Assembly (NCBI RefSeq): GCF_009455635.1
Contig: NZ_QPER01000002.1
Location: 3,162,001-3,226,000 of the forward strand
DNA length: 64,000 nucleotides
Reading direction: 5' to 3'
Source of the DNA: Paraburkholderia agricolaris
GTDB taxonomy: Bacteria > Pseudomonadota > Gammaproteobacteria > Burkholderiales > Burkholderiaceae
The translations under genes and the position numbers were made by a program. Positions 27,927 through 37,187 of the stretch are shown piece by piece (position 1 is the stretch's first letter; each line of letters opens with the position of its first letter). The notes under the pieces are model-generated. The model was given only the letters and a program-made list of their open reading frames with translations, did no database searches and was not told the DNA's origin.

Positions 27927-28088
27927 ACGACTTGTGATACGTATCGGTTCCCGGCTAGCAGACATCGGGATACGAGCGATCTAAAAGACATTGGGCCGCG
28001 ATTTGCAAGTCGCTTAGTCGGTCAATGAAATATACAAAAATTAATAATTAGTATTACAAATCACTAAATCAGAAAAGGAGACGCGCCA

Positions 28089-29195
28089 ATGACTCTTAAC
28101 CTATTCAACAATGGCATCCACTCGCTTGTTCGTAGATGGCGCCGCGGATTGACGTTCGTCGTACTTGCGTCATCAGCGACGGTCGCGCACGGGCAATCAC
28201 CGAAAATCCCGATTCGCGTTGTTGTGGTGACGACATTCGAGGTCGGAAATGACACAGGAGACCGACCAGGCGAATTACAAAACTGGGCAGGGAAATTCCC
28301 GTTGCCCGATTCGCTTCCGCTCACTGATACGTACTTTGGTCATCTACGATACAACCCCGATCTGCAGGTACTCGCAGTCGTCACGGGACAAGGCCCTCAG
28401 CGTACCGCTGCGACCATTACTGCACTGGGCCAGGATCCGCGATTTGATCTCTCGCATGCCTATTTCGTTCTTGCCGGGATTGCAGGCGTAGACCCTAACG
28501 CCGGCACCGTTGGGTCTGCCTTTTGGGCTTCGTACGTCGTCGACGGAAGTATCGGCCATGAAATCGATGCTCGCGAAATACCGCCGGATTGGCCCAATGG
28601 ATTTACGCCGGTACATCATGATCACCCGAACTTCCAGCCAGTTCCCGATCCCAACACGATGTTTGGCGACAACCTGTTCAAGTTAAATCCGAGCCTGGTT
28701 GCATGGGCTTACGCGAAGACGAAAGACGTCAAACTCCAAGACAATGCCGCGCTGCAAGCGATACGCGGGCGATACACGGGATTCCCGGAAGCGCAGAAAC
28801 CGCCGTCGGTGATGAGAGGGGACGTCATTGCAACCCCAATCTGGTGGATCGGAGAAAAGATGAACTCGTGGGCAGAGGGTTGGGTTAAGTACTGGACGCA
28901 CGATCAAGGATCTCTTGCTACTACGGCAAACGAGGATGCAGGGTTTATGGAAGCAATGAGCTTCCTTGCCAAGAGCAAGAAGGTGGACATGAACCGTATT
29001 CTCATTTTGCGAACGGCTGCCAATTTCGACATGCAGCATCCGGGGCAAACGGCTGCCGAGTTGCTCGCGGGAGAGAGTAAGCAAGGGTCGCTATCAGGGT
29101 ACATACCTTCATTGAATGCGGCGTACGAGGTCGGCAACGTCGTTGTGCGGGAACTCGCGGAACACTGGGGAAAATTCGAGAACGATGTTCCTTGA
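28089..29195 (+). CDS. Purine nucleoside permease (NUP) family protein
   Basis: 368 residues. A signal peptide with an unusually long positive N-region is followed by the export segment LTFVVLASSATVAHG. The mature protein shows IPIRVVVVTTFEVGNDTGDR, VVTGQGPQRTAATITALG, FVLAGIAGVDPNAGTVGSAF and ILRTAANFDMQHPG. This is the PF06516-type NUP family, which resembles nucleoside phosphorylases and is periplasmic. A strong AAAGGAG ribosome site precedes the ATG. The AT-rich leader and the porin that follows suggest a nucleoside uptake or salvage pair. Confidence 0.85.
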   Translation: MTLNLFNNGIHSLVRRWRRGLTFVVLASSATVAHGQSPKIPIRVVVVTTFEVGNDTGDRPGELQNWAGKFPLPDSLPLTDTYFGHLRYNPDLQVLAVVTGQGPQRTAATITALGQDPRFDLSHAYFVLAGIAGVDPNAGTVGSAFWASYVVDGSIGHEIDAREIPPDWPNGFTPVHHDHPNFQPVPDPNTMFGDNLFKLNPSLVAWAYAKTKDVKLQDNAALQAIRGRYTGFPEAQKPPSVMRGDVIATPIWWIGEKMNSWAEGWVKYWTHDQGSLATTANEDAGFMEAMSFLAKSKKVDMNRILILRTAANFDMQHPGQTAAELLAGESKQGSLSGYIPSLNAAYEVGNVVVRELAEHWGKFENDVP

Positions 29196-29318
29196 ATTTG
29201 TCGTGTGATGTCGCTGCTCAAACAGATTTAGTGTAGCCATATATAAAAGCAGTCGATTCTTATCAAATTTCTTATTTTATTGACGATAAGTATTCCTACA
29301 AATTTTATAGATTGAACC

Positions 29319-30539
29319 ATGAGGAGATTGATCGTGGAACGAAAATTCTCGCAATCGGCACTTGCCATTGCAGCAATGTTAGCCGCAGTTCCGTCCTTTG
29401 CGCAGAGCAGCGTAACGCTGTACGGCGTTGTTGATAATTCAATCCTATACCAAAGCAGCCAGACATCACTGGGATCGACGTCGGGCGGCCACTCCGTCGT
29501 TAAGCTTCAGACAGCCATGCTGCAAGGCAGCGGGTTCGGAATGCTGGGCGTCGAGGATCTTGGGGGCGGGACAAAGGCGATCTTTAAGCTTGACGCGTTG
29601 TTCAACGCGAACACCGGCGCGCAAGCGTATGGCGGGGCGGGTTTCAACAGACAATCGTGGGTGGGGTTCACGAATCCACAGTACGGGAAAATCACAGTCG
29701 GCAGACAGTATTCGCCGTATTTTTCTCTTCTGGTACCGTACAACCCGGTCAATTACCTTGGCGGGTTCGTCGGCGCTCATCCAGGTGACGTCGACGCGAT
29801 GGATACCATCTGGCGGGTGAACAGTTCCGTTGCTTATATCTCTCCCCAGTTTGCCGGTTTTACTATCGGGGGAATGTACGCATTTGGCGGCGTTGCCGGC
29901 AGCGTGAATAGCGGGTCTACCTGGAGCGGCGCAGTACAGTATGCTGCCGGCCCTGTCGGCATTGCAGCAGGGGTTCTACGAATTAATAACTCCACTGCCG
30001 GCGGGGGAGCGTACGGGACAGCTTCGACGGTTAACTCCAACGGGGAAGTTGGAATATCGGCCGTTACAAACGGCTATCAGACGGCTCAGGCACAGCAGCG
30101 CGTCGCCGTGGCTGCCGGATACACGTTCAACTCGGCATGGGATGTATCGGCAACGTACGCGAATGTTCAATACATACCCGGTATTCGATCAGCGTTCACC
30201 AGTACTGCCACATTTAATGTCGCTGGCGCCGTTCTTCATTGGCATCCGCAGTCGTCGATAGATCTGGCGGCTTCGTACAGCTATACGCGCGCCACCGCAT
30301 CGAACGGTATCAGCGATCCGGCGCAATATCATCAAGGCGTACTGTTTGAGTCATACAGCGTGAGCAAGAACACGGTCCTTTACGCGCTTCAGGCCTTCCA
30401 GCGTAGTAGCGGAAAGACACTTGGAACGGCAGGCGCCGGAGATTTCATCAACGCCACCGCGACGATCGGAGACGGTTTGTCGCCGTCCTCGTCTCGCAGT
30501 CAGCTGGCCGCCAGCATTGGCGTAGTGCACCGCTTCTGA
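29319..30539 (+). CDS. Gram-negative outer-membrane porin (OmpC-like, Burkholderia type)
   Basis: 406 residues. The signal peptide (ending PSFAQS) precedes SSVTLYGVVDNSILYQSS, the usual first strand of burkholderial trimeric porins. The typical DRQ-like loop appears as GFNRQSWVGFTNPQYGKITV then GRQYSPYFSLL, and the C-terminal strand ends SIGVVHRF with terminal Phe. It forms a general diffusion channel. The 123-bp leader upstream is AT-rich with a CTTATC/GATAAG inverted pair. An alternative GTG start at 29334 is possible. Confidence 0.93.
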   Translation: MRRLIVERKFSQSALAIAAMLAAVPSFAQSSVTLYGVVDNSILYQSSQTSLGSTSGGHSVVKLQTAMLQGSGFGMLGVEDLGGGTKAIFKLDALFNANTGAQAYGGAGFNRQSWVGFTNPQYGKITVGRQYSPYFSLLVPYNPVNYLGGFVGAHPGDVDAMDTIWRVNSSVAYISPQFAGFTIGGMYAFGGVAGSVNSGSTWSGAVQYAAGPVGIAAGVLRINNSTAGGGAYGTASTVNSNGEVGISAVTNGYQTAQAQQRVAVAAGYTFNSAWDVSATYANVQYIPGIRSAFTSTATFNVAGAVLHWHPQSSIDLAASYSYTRATASNGISDPAQYHQGVLFESYSVSKNTVLYALQAFQRSSGKTLGTAGAGDFINATATIGDGLSPSSSRSQLAASIGVVHRF

Positions 30540-30648
30540 AGTTTGCGAGAACTACTTCTTGTGTGCGATTGTCTGACGGTATTCTCCAATCAATTAGCGG
30601 TTGTCGGGGCACTGTCACGCTGAGGAGATGGTCGAGTAAGCTCGTGGG

Positions 30649-30790
30649 ATGAAGAATGCAAACTGGCTTTACCACGGTCATAGCTTTCCGACGGTAGTCA
30701 TCAGTTGCGCCGTACGCTGGTATTTCAGGTTTCAGCTCAGCCTGCGTGATGTCGAGGAACTGCGGTTCGAGCGCGGGGTTATCGTCAAGC
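30649..30790 (+). pseudogene. IS6-family transposase N-terminal fragment
   Basis: Reads HSFPTVVISCAVRWYFRFQL then SLRDVEELRFERGV, the IS6 (IS26-like) N-terminal helix-turn-helix region, before losing homology where the ISKra4 relic begins on the other strand. Not functional. Confidence 0.7.
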
Positions 30791-31990
30791 ACGCTTTCGT
30801 CAAAGCCAGCGCGCGGGTCAATAACCGGACGGAAAACGGCCCTCAGCCCACGCGCGAACGCGAGCGACGCATGCGTGGCTTCCGCGATCTTAAACGTACG
30901 TAGGATCTCGATTGCCGCGTCGCCCCGGCCGCGCCACAGCTTGTCGCGCACGCGGTTTATTAGCCGCTCGCATCGCCGCACCACCACCGGTCGGTAGTAG
31001 AGAGGAAAAGTGTATGCGCAGAGCGCCGACCGCACAGCGTGAATTTTCATGCCGATGTGAAACCAGTCAAGAACCCGCAGTGCGACGCCAGGCGCCACTG
31101 AAGTCGTTAACGATCGCATACGCCGAGTACCATCTGTGACCAGATCGACCGAAGTAGAACGGACCTGGCTACACTGGTCGAGCGCAGCGATAAGTACGCG
31201 CATCAGGCTTGGACGCCGGAGAGCACATGCGAATTGTCGGGCCGCTATCCCCTCACACTCGACACGTCAGGCGATAACTTCGAACGTGCGCACCTCTTCC
31301 AGCGGCACCGCCATGATTACGCGCCGTCAATGGCGAGACGCCGGTGCTTCGCTCCACCACGGTGTTGGGTTCCCGCGAACCACCCAACGGAGAACTGGTC
31401 ATTTTCAATTTTTCACTGCAGTTGAGCGTCTCCTTGCGAACAACGGCGTGAGACAAAGTTTGCAACCCGGTGAGATCGGCGACATTGCGTGCAGCAGACC
31501 GCTAGGAAACAGCAGCACCTTGCTTCGCACACAGGTATGCAAGCTCCAGCGTACGTCGTGCCGGTAGAAAATTTTCTATCGGGCACTCGGAGAATCGAAG
31601 ATCGGCTGATTCATCGTTCTCGTCGAGCGGTTCAGGAGTGCACAAGCCCGATATGACCCCGGGGCACTCGAACTTTGACACTGCCCAACGCGGTCGCCCC
31701 CCCCGAGGGCGCCAGTCTTTTATGCGGCGGTATCGCTCACAATGTCTGCACGGCAGCGTCGGGCATCGTAGGTGCGGATCTGATCCTGAGCCACCGCTTG
31801 TTGAATACTGGAAAACAGGCTTCTTGCCTCAGACATCGACAATCCGCACTCTGCCGGGGGCACTCCTTCGAGCGGACGCTGAAAGCTCGCCAACGTCACA
31901 TTCTCGTCGGCACCGTCCCGCTGCAGGTAAACCGTCTAGTGCATATTCATCCGTCACCTCGCTGAACGGGTGTCGAAGATAGCTTAGGAC
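30740..31990 (-). pseudogene. ISKra4-family transposase remnant
   Basis: Minus-strand pieces in several frames line up in order. Near 31.7 kb is HKRLAPSGGATALGSVKVRV. Near 31.3 kb is VRTFEVIA with a stop. From 31203 down is VDLVTDGTRRMRSLTTSVAP, then LRVLDWFHIGMKIHAVRSAL and INRVRDKLWRGRGDAAIEIL. The DWFH signature is typical of ISKra4 transposases. Multiple stops and frameshifts show an old element; ends were not found. The boundaries given are approximate. Confidence 0.6.
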
Positions 31991-32313
31991 AAAACGCCGC
32001 ACTCCCCAATTTTTGTCCGCTCCGATTGACACGGCTGGCGGCAATTGTGAACACCAACAACTTATGCGATTAACCCAGCAAAGGGACGATAGTTTGCGTC
32101 GCATCCAGCGGATAGCGCCGGCGCGCAAACACTCTCCAGACTGGCTTCCCATCTTCCGTTATCGATCAGGGCCAATCCATGCTTCGAGTGTGCTCGCCAA
32201 CTGCGGCGTGCTCATCCATTTGGGTGACGACGCGGGGGACATGCCACGCCAATCTGTGTGTGCCGTCACGACGGAATGCGATTCACGCTCAGGCAACGAC
32301 AGGACATCACACG

Positions 32314-32730
32314 ATGATTGAATCGAATCACACGGCAGCACTTCGCGAGTTGGCGTACCGCTACGCGCAGGCGGTCGATCGGCGCGACTGGACAATGCTC
32401 GCGGCGCTCTTCACGCTGGACGCCAGCCTTCAGGGACCAGGCTTCAGCCTCGACGGCCGCAATGCGATCGTCGCCGGAATGGGCGCCATGGTGCAGTACC
32501 GCGTCACGCAACATCACGTGCATAACCAGCTCGCCGAGTTCGACGGCCCGAGCGCCCGGGTGGAGACGTATTGCGTCGCGCATCACCTTTACGAGCACGA
32601 AAGCGGGACGCGCAAACTGGACTGGGGCATTCGCTATCAGGACCGATGTATCTGTGAAGGCCGTGACTGGCGTTTCGCGCAGCGCGTGCTGGTCGTCGAT
32701 TGGACTCAGGACCTACCCGCTCAGGAGTAA
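32314..32730 (+). CDS. SnoaL-like (NTF2-fold) domain protein
   Basis: 138 residues with the NTF2/SnoaL fold pattern: LRELAYRYAQAVDRRDWTML, AALFTLDASLQGPG and a C-terminal WGIRYQDRCICEGRDWRFAQ. Proteins of this type act as small hydratases, isomerases or cyclases, or are dioxygenase-associated. An upstream extension of the frame to 32179 has no coding character; the ATG at 32314 is chosen. It opens a plus-strand set of SDR-type genes. Confidence 0.75.
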   Translation: MIESNHTAALRELAYRYAQAVDRRDWTMLAALFTLDASLQGPGFSLDGRNAIVAGMGAMVQYRVTQHHVHNQLAEFDGPSARVETYCVAHHLYEHESGTRKLDWGIRYQDRCICEGRDWRFAQRVLVVDWTQDLPAQE

Positions 32731-32733
32731 GCG

Positions 32734-32940
32734 ATGAACCAGATCCCGATACTCGAAGGGAAGACAGCGCTCGTGACTGGCGGAGCAGGCGGCATCGGCC
32801 TCGCGAGCGCCCAGGCACTCGCGCAGGACGGCGGCTGCGAACTGCGCACGAACCCGCTACTGGACGACACGATCGCGCATCTCTACGGCGAAGCCGCGCT
32901 GCATGCCGTGCGCACGGGGCACGTCCCTGTGGCCGCCTGA
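32734..32940 (+). pseudogene. Truncated SDR stub
   Basis: 68 codons. MNQIPILEGKTALVTGGAGG and IGLASAQALAQDGG are a normal SDR N-terminus, then the sequence switches to CELRTNPLLDDTIAHLYGEA with no SDR core. The active-site Tyr-x3-Lys is missing. It starts 3 bp after the SnoaL-like stop, so the original operon gene was probably cut by an internal deletion. Confidence 0.65.
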
Positions 32941-32972
32941 ATGTCCAACCCGCTCATTAGACAGGCCCTAGA

Positions 32973-33731
32973 ATGAATCGCGTGGCAAACAAGGTTGTGC
33001 TCATCACAGGGGCCGCAAGCGGTGTCGGCGAAGCCGATGCCAGGCTGCTCGCGGCAGAAGGTGCGCGCGTGGTGCTGACCGATATCAACGAAGACCGGGG
33101 GCGAGCGGTGGCCCGAGAAATCGGCGACGCGGCGCACTTTGTGCACCATGAAATCGGGCTCACGGCAGATTGGGAGCGCGCATTCGCCGAGACGATCAAT
33201 ACGTTCGGTCGACTCGACGTGCTCGTGAACAATGCCGCGATCTGCCCACCGGGCCCGATCGACGAGATCGATCCGCAGACGTGGCGCGAAACGATGCGCA
33301 TCAACGCCGACGGCTATTTCCTTGGTTGCCAGTTCGGTGTACGCGCGATGAAGCACAACCCAATGGGCGGCTCGATTGTCGTGATGTCCTCGGTGGCCGC
33401 ACTCGGTGGTCTGCCGTCGATGGCCGCGTACGCGGCTTCGAAGGGCGCAGTGACAGCGCTCGTGCGCAGCGTGGCCGCACACTGCAAGCAGAGCGGCTAC
33501 CGCATCCGCTGCAATTCAGTTCATCCCGACGGCATCTGGACGCCGATGACACAGGCCCTCGTCGCTGAACTCGATCCGTCGGCGCTGGGTATTGGCACCG
33601 ATCCGATGGCACGCATCTGCGATCCGTTGGATGTCGCGCAGCTTGTGCTGTTCCTCGCGTCGGATGAATCACGCTACATCAACGGCGCGGAACTGCGCGT
33701 CGATAACGCACAGTTGATTTGCGCGCTTTGA
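32973..33731 (+). CDS. Short-chain dehydrogenase/reductase
   Basis: 252-residue classical SDR with TGAASGVG (12-19), NNAA (86-89), Ser140 in SIVVMSSVA, Tyr153-x3-Lys157 in YAASKGAV and an NAD-type acidic residue in VVLTDINED. It resembles 3-alpha/20-beta-hydroxysteroid or cyclohexanol dehydrogenase-type SDRs. Second gene after the SDR stub in a tandem run of oxidoreductases. Substrate unknown, probably an alicyclic or steroid-like alcohol judged only from context. Confidence 0.9.
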   Translation: MNRVANKVVLITGAASGVGEADARLLAAEGARVVLTDINEDRGRAVAREIGDAAHFVHHEIGLTADWERAFAETINTFGRLDVLVNNAAICPPGPIDEIDPQTWRETMRINADGYFLGCQFGVRAMKHNPMGGSIVVMSSVAALGGLPSMAAYAASKGAVTALVRSVAAHCKQSGYRIRCNSVHPDGIWTPMTQALVAELDPSALGIGTDPMARICDPLDVAQLVLFLASDESRYINGAELRVDNAQLICAL

Positions 33732-33812
33732 CACGACGGTGGGCGGGAGCGCGCCGGCATTGGCATCCCGTCACCGAGACGCAATCGTATAACTCACGCA
33801 GGAGAACGAAAG

Positions 33813-34649
33813 ATGATTGACTTCAACGGCAAAACCGTCCTGGTCACGGATGGCGGAGCAGGCATTGGGCGGGCGACCGCCGAGGCTTTCGGACATGCGG
33901 GCGCGCACGTCGTGATTGCTGAAATCGACGTCGCTCGTGCGGACAATGTGCGGCATGCATTGGAAGCCGCGGGCGTGAACGCACTGGTCGTCGTCGCAGA
34001 TGTCACGCAGGCGGACCAGGTCTCGGCGCTCGCGCAACGCATCGACGAGCGGTTCGGCGGGCTGGACGTGCTCGTCAACAACGTGGGCGACTTCCTGCAG
34101 ATCGCGAAGCCGTTCGACAGTTACAGCGACGACGAGATCGAACGGCTCTACGCGATCAACCAGAAGCAGGTATTCACAGTCACGCGTGCCATGCTCCAAC
34201 TGTTGCGGCGCAATGCGCCCGGCGGCAGCATCCTGTGCGTGTCGTCGATCGAGGGTTTCCGGGCCATTCCGAACTGTGCTGTCTATGCGGCGTGCAAAGC
34301 CGCCCTCACGGGCTTCACCAGAAGCCTCGCACTCGAACTGGGCCCCGTCGGCATTCGCGTGAATCTGATCGCCCCGGAGACCACGGAAACACCGCAGGTG
34401 CCGGTCAGCATGATGATCGCCCCGGAGCATCGCAACCACATTCCGCACTGGATTCCGCTTGGCCGCTTCGGCATGCCGGGCGACGTGGCAGGCGCCGCGC
34501 TGTTTCTCGCGAGCCCGTTGGCCGCGTGGATTACAGGCACGACACTACACGTGGACGGCGGCGCGCTCGCCGCGGCAGGTTGGTATCGGGATCCGAAAGG
34601 CTTCTGGACCAATATCCCGGTCATCAGCGGAAATGGCTTCAATTTCTAG
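33813..34649 (+). CDS. Short-chain dehydrogenase/reductase, atypical cofactor loop
   Basis: 278-residue SDR. The catalytic Ser144/145, Tyr158 and Lys162 (VYAACKAALTG) are present. The cofactor loop reads TDGGAGIG instead of TGGGxGIG, so the first Gly is Asp. An acidic residue follows strand 2 (IAEID), favouring NAD. It belongs to the tandem oxidoreductase run, 81 bp after the previous SDR and 59 bp before the NmrA-like gene. Confidence 0.88.
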   Translation: MIDFNGKTVLVTDGGAGIGRATAEAFGHAGAHVVIAEIDVARADNVRHALEAAGVNALVVVADVTQADQVSALAQRIDERFGGLDVLVNNVGDFLQIAKPFDSYSDDEIERLYAINQKQVFTVTRAMLQLLRRNAPGGSILCVSSIEGFRAIPNCAVYAACKAALTGFTRSLALELGPVGIRVNLIAPETTETPQVPVSMMIAPEHRNHIPHWIPLGRFGMPGDVAGAALFLASPLAAWITGTTLHVDGGALAAAGWYRDPKGFWTNIPVISGNGFNF

Positions 34650-34708
34650 TCGACATCCTGATTAATTTCTAAAAACACGGCGGCGCACAGTCCGCCAACG
34701 GAGACACA

Positions 34709-35614
34709 ATGAACATCATCGTCATCGGCGGCACCGGGCTCATCGGTGGACACGCCGCCCTCTTTCTCGAATCGCTCGGCCATCGGGTCAGCATCGCGGC
34801 GCGCAAGCCGGCACCACATGAAAGTACTCTCGCCCGCCTGGAATGGCTGCAGGGCGACTATGTGGCCGGCGACTTCACACGGGATTGCCTTGCGCGCTTC
34901 GACGCACTCGTTTTCGCGGCGGGCAACGACATTCGCCACCTGCCGCCTGGCACGGACGAAGCTGTCCACTGGGAACACGCGAACGTAGAAGCCGTACCGC
35001 GCTTCTTCGCCCTGGCCCGCGATGCGGGTATTCGCAAGGCCGTACTGGTGGGCAGCTTCTATCCACAGGTGGCGCCCCAATTGATCAATACGAGCCCCTA
35101 TGTCCGCTCGCGCCACCTGGCCGATCAGCGCGTGCGCTCGCTCGCCACGGACACGTTTCATGTGTGTAGCGTCAACGCGCCGTTCGTTGTCGGCTCGTTA
35201 CCCGGCCTGCGCTCGGAAATGTTCGCGGCGTACACGCAGTACGCGCAAGGCAAGCTGACTGCCCTGCCGGTATTCGGCCCGGCAGGCGGCAGCAACTTCC
35301 TGTCGGTACAGTCGCTCTCGGAGGCGATCCGGGGTGCACTGGAGCGCGGCGAGCCTGGCAAGGCTTATCTTCTCGGCGACGAAAACCTGACGTTTGCCCA
35401 GTACTTTGAGGGCTTCTTTCGCGCGGCAGGCAACACGCAGCCCGTGCCCGCAATCGATGAGCCGCACCCGCTGCTGCCCGACATCGCGATCTATACCGGA
35501 CGGGGCAATGTCGTCGCATATGACCCCGATCCGGCCGACGTTGCGCATCTCGGGTACCGCCGTCGCGACGTGCAGCGCGCGATTCACGAGATCGTCGAGC
35601 AGTACCTCGGTTGA
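34709..35614 (+). CDS. NAD(P)-binding epimerase/NmrA-like protein
   Basis: 301 residues of the extended SDR/NAD-dependent epimerase type. GGTGLIGG (7-14) is the dinucleotide loop and AARKPAPHES suggests NADP preference. The central AVLVGSFYPQVAP and PYVRSRHLADQRV hold a Tyr-Val-Arg-Ser-Arg instead of a plain YxxxK. The role is probably oxidoreductase in the same catabolic cluster. Specific function unknown. Confidence 0.8.
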   Translation: MNIIVIGGTGLIGGHAALFLESLGHRVSIAARKPAPHESTLARLEWLQGDYVAGDFTRDCLARFDALVFAAGNDIRHLPPGTDEAVHWEHANVEAVPRFFALARDAGIRKAVLVGSFYPQVAPQLINTSPYVRSRHLADQRVRSLATDTFHVCSVNAPFVVGSLPGLRSEMFAAYTQYAQGKLTALPVFGPAGGSNFLSVQSLSEAIRGALERGEPGKAYLLGDENLTFAQYFEGFFRAAGNTQPVPAIDEPHPLLPDIAIYTGRGNVVAYDPDPADVAHLGYRRRDVQRAIHEIVEQYLG

Positions 35615-35743
35615 CCTCGGTTGACACCAGGCCGGGCGCACTCTGCGCGCGGCTACACCCAACGCCCCGTCCCTGTGGCACACCATACCGCCACACAGGC
35701 GGCCGTTGTTTCCGTCGCATGTCTATTGCCAGAGGAATTGGTT

Positions 35744-37126
35744 ATGAGTCGAACCCACTCGCCCATGCTGGTTACCGTCGCATTGGTGACCTGCACGCTG
35801 GTCCCCGCCGTATCGTTCTCGAAGATCGCTCCGGACGACCTCAAACCGCTGGACGCGGAGCTCACGCCAATGGGCGCGCAACGCACAGCCAGCAAAGACG
35901 GCGCCGTGCCGGCATGGAGCGGAAAATGGCTTGGCGCACCGGAGGGGCTTGGATATAAACCAGGTACACGCTATCCAGACCCGTACGCAGCCGAAAAGCC
36001 GCTCTACGTAATCACCGCTGCTAACATGGCGCAGTATGCGAGCCAGTTGACGAACGGCGAAATTGCGTTATTCAAGCGTTATCCCGACACGTTCAAGATG
36101 CCGGTGTATCCGAGCCATCGCGACTTCCGTTACGACGATGCGGTCTACAAGGACATCCGGACCTACGCGCCCGGTTCAACGATGACGTCCGACGGCAACG
36201 GCCTGACAGATGCGCCCCCGCAAGCGCCGTATCCCATCCCGAAGACCGCTGAAGAGGTGTTGTGGAATCAGCGGATGTCGTCCGCCATCGCCACAGAACA
36301 CGCGACCTACGATCAGGCGGTGGTCTACCCCGACGGCAACATCGCATGGGGCAAAGTCCGCTATGACATTTATTCGCCGCGCAACGACGGGAAGTTCAAC
36401 GTGAAGAGCGACCGCAACAACCACTCATACTTCCGGGTGGCGACGGAGCTTCCGCTCAGCGACCGCGGCACGCTCACGGTCGGCTTTACGAACTGGGACA
36501 AGGAAGGCGCGGAAAACAGCAGCCGCACGTGGGTCTACAACCCCGGCACTCGCCGCGTTCGTCAGGCGCCGGAATACGGCTACGACCAGCCGCAGGGACC
36601 CGGCGGTTTCCGCACAGTGGACGACGATCGGCTCTACAACGGTCCTGGCGATCGCTACGACTGGACAATCGTCGGCAAGCGCGAGGTGTACGTCCCGTAC
36701 AACAACTACAAACTGCAGGATCCGTCGATCAAGTACGCCGACCTGCTCACCCGATCGCATGAAAACCCGGCCCTGATGCGCTACGAACTGCACCGCGTCT
36801 GGGTGCTGCAAGCAACACTGAAAACAGGCTTTCGCCATCAATACGCAAAACGCGTACTGTATCTGGACGAAGACTCATGGATCGCACTCGCCGCCGACAA
36901 CTACGACGCACACGGTACGCTATGGAGAGCGAACTTTGCTACGACCGTCTATGCGTACGACGCGAAGCGCTTCTACTCGACAGCGGCGTTCTACCATGAC
37001 CTGATCTCAGGCGCGTATTTCGCAGACCGGCTGACTAACGCGGAGCCGATGCCAAAACTCAACGACAACCCAAATCTCGATGAGGCGTACTTCTCCCCGG
37101 ACGCGATTCGCGGCTCTGGAAACTAG
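35744..37126 (+). CDS. DUF1329 family exported protein
   Basis: 460 residues with a signal peptide (MSRTHSPMLVTVALVTCTLV, then PAVSFS). The mature part shows LTPMGAQRTASKDGAVPAWS, NRNNHSYFRV-like central strands and a long C-terminal VYVPYNNYKLQDPSIKYADL, LTRSHENPALMRYELHRVWV pattern, as in DUF1329 (LolA/LolB-like fold) proteins. These are usually encoded near RND/YCF48-like transporter genes in steroid, terpene and hydrocarbon degradation loci. The ATG at 35744 follows an AGAGGAA ribosome site; the longer frame to 35621 is not needed. Confidence 0.85.
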   Translation: MSRTHSPMLVTVALVTCTLVPAVSFSKIAPDDLKPLDAELTPMGAQRTASKDGAVPAWSGKWLGAPEGLGYKPGTRYPDPYAAEKPLYVITAANMAQYASQLTNGEIALFKRYPDTFKMPVYPSHRDFRYDDAVYKDIRTYAPGSTMTSDGNGLTDAPPQAPYPIPKTAEEVLWNQRMSSAIATEHATYDQAVVYPDGNIAWGKVRYDIYSPRNDGKFNVKSDRNNHSYFRVATELPLSDRGTLTVGFTNWDKEGAENSSRTWVYNPGTRRVRQAPEYGYDQPQGPGGFRTVDDDRLYNGPGDRYDWTIVGKREVYVPYNNYKLQDPSIKYADLLTRSHENPALMRYELHRVWVLQATLKTGFRHQYAKRVLYLDEDSWIALAADNYDAHGTLWRANFATTVYAYDAKRFYSTAAFYHDLISGAYFADRLTNAEPMPKLNDNPNLDEAYFSPDAIRGSGN

Positions 37127-37142
37127 CCGGCATGCGCGACAC

Positions 37143-37166
37143 GGCCGGGCCACATGGTGCCCGGCC
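37143..37166. terminator. Bidirectional hairpin between DUF1329 and LuxR genes
   Basis: GGCCGGGC, 8-nt loop, GCCCGGCC gives an 8-bp GC stem followed by GCCTTT. It lies between two convergent genes and can end transcription from either side. Confidence 0.7.
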
Positions 37167-37187
37167 GCCTTTGCCCCGCAAGCCGCG

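Larger units (their letters stand above)
30540..32313. other. Insertion-sequence graveyard
   Basis: No intact gene. The stretch contains a plus-strand IS6 N-terminal fragment and a long frameshifted minus-strand ISKra4-like transposase relic, each listed separately. From about 32.1 to 32.3 kb there is only the presumed promoter region of the SnoaL-like gene. Confidence 0.6.
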
